Below are positions 1-5,070 of a DNA stretch of 9,659 nt, one piece after another. Numbering within the stretch: position 1 is the stretch's first letter; each line of letters starts with the position of its first letter. The translations under genes were made by a program, and so were the position numbers. A model generated the notes under the pieces. It did no database searches. It saw only the letters and a list, made by a program, of their open reading frames with translations, and was not told the origin of the DNA. The DNA comes from Acidobacteriaceae bacterium (GTDB taxonomy: Bacteria; Acidobacteriota; Terriglobia; Terriglobales; Acidobacteriaceae). The stretch lies in NCBI GenBank assembly GCA_003140785.1, contig PLKY01000139.1, forward strand, positions 1 to 9,659, in the 5' to 3' direction.

Positions 1-350
1 TTCACGTTGGTGTCGATCATCTCGTCCCAGTCTTCGATCTTTCCCACGTAGAGCTTTTCCAGGCCGCGGCTCAGGCCGGCATTGTTCACCAGAATGTCGA
101 TCTCGGCCCACTCGGAAGGCAGATCGTCGATGGTCTGCTGTACAGCACGGTGGTCGCGCACATCCAGGTCGATGGAGTGGACGGCAGGGGCGCCGCATTC
201 CAGCGCTTTTGACGCAACCTCCGCCAACTTTCCGGCGCGGCGGGCAGCGAGCAGCAAGCGCGCGCCTTCGGCCGCAAAAGCCAATGCTGTAGCCGCGCCA
301 ATCCCAGCGCTGGCTCCGGTAACGAAGACAATTTTTCCCTTCAGGCTCAT
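1..350 (-). CDS. SDR-family NAD(P)-dependent oxidoreductase, YdfG-like (C-terminus beyond window)
   Basis: Only the first 116 residues are visible; the gene runs off the left edge. The ATG at 350-348 opens a classical short-chain dehydrogenase Rossmann fold: TGASAGIG at residues 11-18 (cofactor glycine motif), a basic pair R37-R38 after the second beta strand that favours NADP(H), D63 before the adenine pocket, and NNAG at residues 89-92. The segment around E106-N115 (EDWDEMIDTN) resembles the YdfG group of 3-hydroxy acid/serine dehydrogenases, so a cytoplasmic hydroxy-acid or carbonyl oxidoreductase is likely. The catalytic Ser-Tyr-Lys lies outside the window, so activity cannot be confirmed. 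An AGGA about 7 nt upstream can serve as ribosome binding site. The gene follows the HIBADH-like reductase by 85 nt on the same strand and may be the last gene of the sigma-factor unit. Family call is firm; substrate is unknown. Confidence 0.9.
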   Translation of the reverse strand, partial: MSLKGKIVFVTGASAGIGAATALAFAAEGARLLLAARRAGKLAEVASKALECGAPAVHSIDLDVRDHRAVQQTIDDLPSEWAEIDILVNNAGLSRGLEKLYVGKIEDWDEMIDTNV

Positions 351-435
351 GGCACCATCCTAACGAACTGCCGATACGAGTAAAGTGATCGCCGCTACGA
401 AAGCTTAGCGATCTGCGAGCGAATCTGTACAGAAA

Positions 436-1317
436 TTAGGACAACGAGCCTCGGCGCTGGGCCATGCGATACTGACCGACCGCCCAGTCCTCATTGCCCA
501 AACCTGTCTCCTGGGCACGCGCGAAGATCTCGGCAAGATTGTCAGCCAGGCTCAGGCGCGTGTTCCGGCTGGCAGCCGCTTCTCGAAGCAGGCGAATATC
601 TTTCATCCCCAGGGCAATCGTTGCACCGGCATTCTTCGGCGGATGCAGCATCACGTTGCCGTACGCCGCATAGAACGGCGATTGAAAGAGCGCACTGTTC
701 ACCGCTTCAAGAAAGGTTGAGGGCTCAATGCCCTGCGCCTCGGCGTAGACAAAGGCCTCGCTGAGGGAATGGATCATGGCGCTGATCAGAAAGTTCCCTC
801 CCAGCTTTAGGGCGTGGGCCTGGCGCGGCACGCTGCCGATCACGGAAATTCCGCGGGAGAGCGGCTCCAGCACCGGGCGCGCACGCTGGATCGCGGCGTT
901 ACTGCCGGCCACGACGATCCACAGGCGGCCCTCGGCGGCCACATTGGGACGGCCGAAGACAGGAGCGGCGACAAAGTCGATGCCGCGCCGCGCGTGTTCT
1001 GCCGTGAGGCGCTCGCTTAGAGCCACACTAATGGTGCTGCAGGAGATGTGAAGCGCGCCAGGCTCCAGCGCGTCCAGCAGCCCGTTGGGGCCGAAGAGCA
1101 CCTGTTCATTGGCTTCGTCGTCAAATAGCATGGTAATGACCGCGTCCGCACCGAGTTCCGCCTCTGCAGGCGTAGCAGCGGCGATTGCGCCTTCGCGCAG
1201 CAACGGCTTGGTGCGTCCCTCCGTCCGGTTCCATACCGACAGCTCGTGACCCGCAGCGATGAGGCGCAGAGCCATGGGCGTGCCCATCGCTCCCAGGCCC
1301 AGGAATCCAAATTTCAT
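436..1317 (-). CDS. NAD(P)-dependent beta-hydroxyacid dehydrogenase family oxidoreductase (3-hydroxyisobutyrate dehydrogenase-like)
   Basis: A 293-residue protein, normal length for the family. The N-terminal Rossmann domain has GLGAMG at 7-12, and N30-R31-T32 at the end of beta 2 suggests NADP(H). The all-alpha C-terminal domain carries the catalytic lysine in KLGGN (K171, N175), the spacing expected of active beta-hydroxyacid dehydrogenases. The substrate loop is unusual: instead of the standard D-A-P-V-S-G-G it reads A-A-P-V-F-G-R-P (117-124), a variant I associate with an uncharacterised subgroup, so the substrate may be a small aldehyde or keto acid rather than 3-hydroxyisobutyrate. The ATG at 1317 is preferred over the TTG one codon upstream (1320) because GAGGAG lies 8 nt from ATG and only 5 nt from TTG. 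It sits 47 nt after the anti-sigma gene and is probably co-transcribed with it. Imine reductase is less likely because K171 is kept. Confidence 0.9.
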   Translation of the reverse strand: MKFGFLGLGAMGTPMALRLIAAGHELSVWNRTEGRTKPLLREGAIAAATPAEAELGADAVITMLFDDEANEQVLFGPNGLLDALEPGALHISCSTISVALSERLTAEHARRGIDFVAAPVFGRPNVAAEGRLWIVVAGSNAAIQRARPVLEPLSRGISVIGSVPRQAHALKLGGNFLISAMIHSLSEAFVYAEAQGIEPSTFLEAVNSALFQSPFYAAYGNVMLHPPKNAGATIALGMKDIRLLREAAASRNTRLSLADNLAEIFARAQETGLGNEDWAVGQYRMAQRRGSLS

Positions 1318-1367
1318 CAAGTAAACTCCTCGCAGTTAGATTATGCGAGGCCGGCGGCGGATGCGCG

Positions 1368-2135
1368 CTATTGTCTCGCAGCGCTTTTGAGCAAATCTCC
1401 CAGCGCGCGGACTTCGGTCGGGCCCGCATCGCTCACGATGACGTAACGAAGGCCATCCTGGTTCCAGCTTTCCACGGTGAAGCCCTTCTCACGCATGTCG
1501 GATTGGCCCATTCCTGAAAACGCGGCACCCTGGTTCTCCTGCGTGATGAAGACAGAGAGATCGTGTTTGCGCAGCTCGAACAACAGTTGCGCAGCAGGGC
1601 TGTGATGGACGTAGACGAGCTTGCCGCCGAGCAGCTTGTATGGCGAATATTCGAATTCAGGAAGGTTGAATGTGAACGGCAGCTTGCCTTGAAACCACGG
1701 CTTGACGGTGTGCCGATCTGTCGAGACGACATCGACGGGATTGGGACTGGCCAGCGTGGCTATATGCATGTCGAGCAATTGCGCGACGGCTTCTTCATGG
1801 GCAACATGTCGAGTCCAGATCAGAGCAGAAACGGTTACCAGGAGGACAGCCGCGATCGCGCCAGCCAACCCCGGGATCCATGCTGCCGTCCACAACAGCT
1901 TTCGTTTCGGCTTAATGCTTTTTTCAATGCGCAGGCGGAAAGTTGGCGACGGAACATACCGTGCGGCAGCGGCCCGCGTTGCACGCTTCAGTTGCACGCG
2001 GTTCAAAGCCTCTGCGGCACACGAAGGACAAGACCGAAGATGTTCTTCCAGGCTCGCGAACTCGTCCGGCCCGCGCTCGGCGCTCGCGTCGTCTACATAG
2101 GCATCGAACTGCTCTCGCCACTCGTTGCAGATCAT
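1368..2135 (-). CDS. Transmembrane anti-sigma factor with N-terminal zinc-finger (zf-HC2) domain
   Basis: A 255-residue single-pass membrane protein. The cytoplasmic N-terminus has the ZAS zinc-finger signature: C3 and then H32-xxx-C36-xx-C39. This domain normally wraps around an ECF sigma factor and holds it inactive at the membrane. A linker with basic residues (K75-K79) precedes one transmembrane helix at about 86-107. The extracytoplasmic part contains DRHTVKPWFQGK (140-151) and a G-G-K-L-V-Y stretch, which recur in the C-terminal domain of RsiW-like anti-sigma regulators. The start overlaps the sigma gene stop as ATGA (2135-2132), and a strong GGAGGGG lies about 8 nt upstream inside the sigma gene, so the two proteins are probably translationally coupled at matched amounts. 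The inducing signal and any site-1 or site-2 proteolysis cannot be read from the sequence. It could act as a thiol or zinc redox sensor, since the zinc ligands are intact. Confidence 0.92.
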   Translation of the reverse strand: MICNEWREQFDAYVDDASAERGPDEFASLEEHLRSCPSCAAEALNRVQLKRATRAAAARYVPSPTFRLRIEKSIKPKRKLLWTAAWIPGLAGAIAAVLLVTVSALIWTRHVAHEEAVAQLLDMHIATLASPNPVDVVSTDRHTVKPWFQGKLPFTFNLPEFEYSPYKLLGGKLVYVHHSPAAQLLFELRKHDLSVFITQENQGAAFSGMGQSDMREKGFTVESWNQDGLRYVIVSDAGPTEVRALGDLLKSAARQ

Positions 2136-2665
2136 TGCCGTGCCCCCTCCATTCTCGCGATAAGAAGCGTGCGCATCGCTTTACGCGCACGCGACAAGCG
2201 CGACATTACAGTGCCGGCCGGTATCCCAAGTGCCTGCCCGATCTCCTGGTAACTCATCTCTTCCAAGTCGCAGAGCAGGATGATCTCGCGAAAATGCACC
2301 GGCAACGCCTCGAGCGCTTGCTGAATGGTTTCCATTTCCATGCGCGCCAGCAGAATCGACTCTGGAGTTAATTCGTCCGCTGGCTCCGGTGACCTTTCAT
2401 CGTCGAGATCAGTCGTGGCAGCCGCCTTGAGCCCGGTCTGCGAAGTCAGGAATGTATTGCGCAAAATCCTGTACATCCAGGCGCGGAAGTTGGTCCCCTG
2501 CTGAAAGGAGGAAAAGCCTCGCAGCGCCTTCATGTACGTTTCCTGCACCAGATCTTCGGCCGCGACGCTGTCGTGGGTAAGCCAGCACGCGAAGTTATAC
2601 AGCCTGACGAAGTGAGGCATCGCCAGGTCTTCGAAGGAGCCGAAATCGCCAGCATAGTCGGCCAC
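2132..2665 (-). CDS. ECF (sigma-70 family, RpoE-type) RNA polymerase sigma factor
   Basis: A 177-residue group 4 sigma factor. Region 2 covers about residues 15-80, with EDLVQETYMKAL (37-48) for core binding and -10 recognition and NFRAWMYRILRN (59-70). Region 4 covers about 110-170, with helix-turn-helix SYQEIGQALGIPAGTVMSRLSRAR (138-161, given here in outline only by its ends) for -35 recognition. It directs RNA polymerase to stress or redox promoters when released by the anti-sigma factor encoded next, whose ATG overlaps this stop codon. The start is a GTG at 2665 with only a weak AGG upstream. An internal ATG at codon 16 is possible but would cut into region 2. The 209 nt upstream carry a structured inverted-repeat element (2687-2843) ending 21 nt before the start codon. 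I find no GGAA-type ECF -35 in that gap, so direct autoregulation is not evident. Confidence 0.94.
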   Translation of the reverse strand: MADYAGDFGSFEDLAMPHFVRLYNFACWLTHDSVAAEDLVQETYMKALRGFSSFQQGTNFRAWMYRILRNTFLTSQTGLKAAATTDLDDERSPEPADELTPESILLARMEMETIQQALEALPVHFREIILLCDLEEMSYQEIGQALGIPAGTVMSRLSRARKAMRTLLIARMEGARQ

Positions 2666-2686
2666 AGCCTGAACAGTGTATCTCAG

Positions 2687-2843
2687 AGCGAAACCAGAGT
2701 AGCTGCGTCCTTTTGAGTTTCGTGGAGGGTCGCCGCTCCCTCCACCCCAATGACGAAGACCCGTCGTTGGGGGGCCTCGGCTCGCTGATGGCCGCGTCGA
2801 CTTGAACGCCGATGCTTCAGACTACATCGACTCTGGTTTCGCT
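2687..2843. repeat. 157-bp structured element: 14-bp perfect inverted ends enclosing two hairpins
   Basis: AGCGAAACCAGAGT at 2687-2700 is perfectly inverted as ACTCTGGTTTCGCT at 2830-2843. Between them lie two strong hairpins: GTGGAGGG (2722-2729) with CCCTCCAC (2738-2745), 8 perfect pairs and an 8-nt loop; and CCCCAATGACG (2745-2755) with CGTCGTTGGGG (2762-2772), 11 pairs with one G-U in plus-strand RNA (an A-C mismatch in minus-strand RNA) and a 6-nt loop. The two hairpins share base 2745, so they abut or compete. In minus-strand RNA the element would be a branched structure between the doxX stop and the sigma GTG. No T-run follows on either strand, so it is not a classical intrinsic terminator. 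It may be a structured mRNA leader, a processing site or a MITE/REP-like repeat. I see no target-site duplication. Confidence 0.6.
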
Positions 2844-2874
2844 ATCGGCAAGGACAATCGCCCGCGCCTGGCAC

Positions 2875-3420
2875 TTAGAGGGCGGTTGCAGCGGGCAGTT
2901 CCACTGCGCTGGATGGCCGCGCACCTTTCGCAACAATGCCTTGCCTTCGTTTAGCGAACAGAAGCGCATCGAGAGACCACTTTCCGGGTCCGTTGATCAA
3001 GAGGAAAGCGGTGGTGAGAATCTGCGCATAGTCCGACCGGATTTCGTGGAGAACTGCCCAGAGGCCCATCTTTGGTAGAGCAGGCGGAAGTGGCAGTGGA
3101 TACGTGCCCAGAAAAAGTGAAATCTTGGTCGACACGATTGCCACAATCATTTCGAACACAAACGGGATGGCAATAAATCTGGTCAGCAGGCCTGAAAGCA
3201 GCAGGAAACCCCCGACTATCTCAAGACCGCCGACGAAGTTTGCCGTAAAGTGCGGGTAGGGCAGGCCCAGTTTTGTAAATCGGCCCACGCCTTGGTTGGT
3301 GTAAACAAATTTCAAAAGCCCTTCCCAGAAGAAAACGCCTCCGGCCATCAGCCTCAGGATGAGAATGCTGCGAGGGCCGTCGGTTGGTGGATGGAGAACC
3401 CAAGCGAAGAATCGGTTCAT
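2875..3420 (-). CDS. DoxX-family integral membrane protein
   Basis: A 181-residue protein with four predicted membrane segments at about 19-40, 60-81, 83-105 and 134-152, the layout of the DoxX/DoxD family. Family landmarks are the LRLMAGGVFFWEGLLKF segment with its G-x-F-F-x-E-G-x-x-K pattern and the G-G-L-E-I-V-G-G-F-L-L-L-x-G-L-L second helix. Named members are a subunit of thiosulfate:quinone oxidoreductase or part of thiol-redox membrane complexes, but most are uncharacterised, so only a redox-linked membrane role is inferred. The basic, proline-containing tail from R158 onward is probably cytoplasmic. The ATG at 3420 is well supported by AAGGAG 7 nt upstream. That Shine-Dalgarno lies inside a 9-bp dyad (3422-3456), and a candidate ECF-type promoter lies just upstream, which links the gene to the ECF sigma factor encoded next. 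Confidence 0.9.
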   Translation of the reverse strand: MNRFFAWVLHPPTDGPRSILILRLMAGGVFFWEGLLKFVYTNQGVGRFTKLGLPYPHFTANFVGGLEIVGGFLLLSGLLTRFIAIPFVFEMIVAIVSTKISLFLGTYPLPLPPALPKMGLWAVLHEIRSDYAQILTTAFLLINGPGKWSLDALLFAKRRQGIVAKGARPSSAVELPAATAL

Positions 3421-3421
3421 T

Positions 3422-3456
3422 TGTTGCTCCTTTCAATGCATGTAACTGGAGCAACA
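3422..3456 (-). promoter_or_regulatory. Perfect 9-bp dyad over the doxX ribosome binding site (operator or RNA switch candidate)
   Basis: TGTTGCTCC (3422-3430) and GGAGCAACA (3448-3456) form a perfect inverted repeat around 17 nt, with the palindrome ATGCAT (3436-3441) almost exactly at the centre. On the minus strand the downstream arm contains the GGAG of the doxX Shine-Dalgarno and ends 2 nt before the ATG. If both arms are transcribed, the hairpin would hide the ribosome binding site. If transcription starts near the centre, as the candidate promoter at 3444-3468 implies, only one arm is in the RNA and the dyad would instead be a DNA operator over the start point. Confidence 0.5.
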
Positions 3457-3468
3457 GAAGTTTATTCC
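3444..3468 (-). promoter_or_regulatory. Candidate ECF-type promoter for doxX
   Basis: On the minus strand GGAAT (3468-3464) is followed after exactly 16 nt by AGTT (3447-3444), resembling the RpoE-type pattern GGAAC-N16/17-CGTT. It lies about 24 nt from the doxX ATG and overlaps the dyad at 3422-3456. Such short motifs occur by chance, so support comes mainly from the neighbouring ECF sigma gene. Confidence 0.3.
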
Positions 3469-3526
3469 CGAGGCGAGAAAGATTTTTCGCGGGATCAATG
3501 CGACTTCGGAATGCGGGGCTGTTTAT

Positions 3527-4189
3527 TTACTGAGGAGTAACTAAATGGTGAGCAATAGCGAAGAGCGCCAGCTCAAGGCGCGTGGAAACGCCGGTCTTGT
3601 CGAAGATGTTCGACAAATGACGCTTGACTGTCTCTTCGCTCAATGTGAACTGTTTGGCAATATCGCGATTGCTGCATCCTTCCACGATGCACCCCACGAC
3701 TTCGAGCTCGCGGGGAGTGAGCCCGTAGGTCTTTTGCTGCGGCGGTGTCGCCTGCTGCATCAGGTCATGGAGAGCAGAAACGAGATTTACGACGCGCTTG
3801 CCGCCGATCCAGTAGTCGCCTGAACAAACCGTGCGGATGGCGGTCTTAAGGTGACCGGCCAGTGCATCCTTTAACACGATGCCTCGGGCGCCAATGTGGA
3901 GTGCCTCGATAATCTGTTGCGTCGTGATCGTGGAAGTCAGGAGCAGAATCTTTACCGAAGGCGAGCCCTTCATGATGGCGCGCATGGCTTCAAGACCCGG
4001 CAGCCTCGGCATGGCCACGTCGAGAAGCAGAATGTCCGGCTGCAGTTCAAGGGTCTGCGTAATGGCTTCATCGCCGTCATCAGCCTCGCCGACAACGTCG
4101 AATCCTTCTTCCGCGGTGAGCATGTTGCGCACACCGATCCTGACCACTGGATGGTCGTCCGCCAATATGATTCGTGTTAATGCGTCCAC
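3527..4189 (-). CDS. NarL/LuxR-type DNA-binding response regulator
   Basis: A 220-residue two-domain regulator of standard length. The receiver domain (about 5-122) has acidic residues D11-D12, phosphoacceptor D57 in LLLDVAMP, switch residue T85 and K107. After a polar linker (about 140-153), the LuxR/GerE domain begins at LTPRELEVV (157-165) and carries the recognition helix around S184-N194 (SEETVKRHLSN). All phosphorylation residues are present, so it should respond to a kinase or phosphotransfer protein and bind DNA as a dimer. The GTG at 4189 (MDALTRIILADDH) is the only start that keeps the receiver intact; GGGAGGG lies about 10 nt upstream. No histidine kinase is adjacent. It lies 107 nt after the receiver-HPt gene, and that gap holds a tandem 10-bp repeat, suggesting its own regulated promoter. 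The target genes are unknown; doxX downstream is an obvious candidate. Confidence 0.95.
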   Translation of the reverse strand: MDALTRIILADDHPVVRIGVRNMLTAEEGFDVVGEADDGDEAITQTLELQPDILLLDVAMPRLPGLEAMRAIMKGSPSVKILLLTSTITTQQIIEALHIGARGIVLKDALAGHLKTAIRTVCSGDYWIGGKRVVNLVSALHDLMQQATPPQQKTYGLTPRELEVVGCIVEGCSNRDIAKQFTLSEETVKRHLSNIFDKTGVSTRLELALFAIAHHLVTPQ

Positions 4190-4247
4190 TCTAGCGGAAC
4201 CCTCCCAGGGAATTTATCGGTGGCCCAGTCGTGCAGGAACCAATCTA

Positions 4248-4272
4248 CACGAATAAGGCCCATGTTCGTTCC
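4248..4272 (-). promoter_or_regulatory. Candidate ECF-like promoter for the NarL-type regulator
   Basis: On the minus strand GGAAC (4272-4268) and CGTG (4251-4248) are separated by 16 nt, as in RpoE-type promoters. The -35 part overlaps the proximal copy of the direct repeat at 4269-4278. A weak alternative sigma-70-like pair, TTGGTT and GATAAA with a long 19-nt spacer, lies further downstream. Neither is strong. Confidence 0.2.
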
Positions 4273-4297
4273 GTTACTACAGTGCAATTCCGTTACT
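4269..4297. repeat. Two 10-bp direct repeats at 19-bp period (possible tandem binding sites)
   Basis: TTCCGTTACT occurs perfectly at 4269-4278 and 4288-4297, with 9 nt between. The 19-bp period is close to two helical turns, so both copies face the same side of the DNA, as expected for tandem activator or response-regulator sites. They begin at the stop codon of the receiver-HPt gene and lie about 80-110 nt ahead of the NarL-type start. Confidence 0.5.
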
Positions 4298-5034
4298 TAT
4301 GTCGGAAATTCTACTTCCAGCATACGCTCCAGGTTTTCTTGAGCTAACTTCAATTCAACCTGGATCGCCGCGGAGTTACTCAATTCGTCACTCTCGGCCT
4401 CAAGCAGAGCGCCCAGCCGGGCAGCCTGACGCGCCCCAGCCATGCCACATCCGCCCTTGATGGTGTGACCGATTCGTCGAACTTCGACGGCATTTCCCTC
4501 GGCGATCGCTGCGTCTAATGCTGCGTTTCGCTTCTTGAGGTCGGCTACCACCGCGGCGTACACTTCGCGCACCGTCGGCTCGGGCATCATCTGGCGAAAT
4601 TGGCTCAGGATTTTCGCACTGACTACAGGCTCACCGGAGGTCAGTTCCGGAGGTGACGGCTTGAGATGGTGCTCATCGAGGAGTTTCTGCAATGCCTCGG
4701 GGCCGAATGGCTTTAGCAGAAAGCCGTCGACCACAGTCTCCAGCTCTTTGGGAAGACCGCTTCCGCTGATGGCGTAGATATCGGCATCACTGCGGGCCCG
4801 CAACTCCTCGACCAGCTGCACCCCATTGAGCCCTTGCATTTGCACGTCGACGAGAATGACCTGTGGCACGAATTTTCGGCCTTCCAGCATCTTCAAGGAT
4901 GTGGCACCGTTCTCGGCAGTGTGGAGCGAATAACCATTCAGAGTGAGAATGGTCGCGATCACTTCGCGGCTGATCATGTCGTCGTCGATCAGCAATACTG
5001 TCGGATAATTGCGATCCTTTCCTATACCGAGCAT
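4297..5034 (-). CDS. Receiver-HPt phosphotransfer protein (orphan REC + HPt)
   Basis: A 245-residue protein with two signalling domains and no output or kinase domain. The receiver (about 12-122) has D17-D18-D19, phosphoacceptor D63 in ILVDVQM, S90 in AISGS at the switch position and K108 in LLKPF. After a short proline-rich linker (126-136), the HPt helical bundle (about 140-240) carries the phosphorylatable histidine H190 in HTIKGG (H190, K193, G194). Phosphate could pass between D63 and H190, and from H190 to another receiver, the obvious local partner being D57 of the NarL-type regulator encoded next. This layout is normally the tail of a hybrid histidine kinase, so the kinase must be elsewhere. 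The ATG at 5034 has AAGGA 8 nt upstream. It follows the ftsK stop by 36 nt and is probably co-transcribed with ftsK. Whether it serves division or merely shares the transcript is unknown. Confidence 0.93.
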   Translation of the reverse strand: MLGIGKDRNYPTVLLIDDDMISREVIATILTLNGYSLHTAENGATSLKMLEGRKFVPQVILVDVQMQGLNGVQLVEELRARSDADIYAISGSGLPKELETVVDGFLLKPFGPEALQKLLDEHHLKPSPPELTSGEPVVSAKILSQFRQMMPEPTVREVYAAVVADLKKRNAALDAAIAEGNAVEVRRIGHTIKGGCGMAGARQAARLGALLEAESDELSNSAAIQVELKLAQENLERMLEVEFPT

Positions 5035-5070
5035 CGCATTCGTCCTTCCCGATCGTGGTTCATTGCCGAG

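Noticed and set aside
1318..1320. TTG as start of the beta-hydroxyacid dehydrogenase
   Set aside because: The ATG one codon later has better spacing from GAGGAG and matches the usual family N-terminus.
1563..2252. Plus-strand open frame of 229 codons opposite the anti-sigma and sigma genes
   Set aside because: It has no motif, and the minus-strand genes there are clear sigma/anti-sigma proteins with a coupled overlap.
3473..3490. Hairpin GCGA...TCGC with A/T-rich interior between narL-type gene and doxX, considered as a terminator
   Set aside because: The stem is short with a mismatch on the minus strand, and no T-run follows in the transcribed direction.
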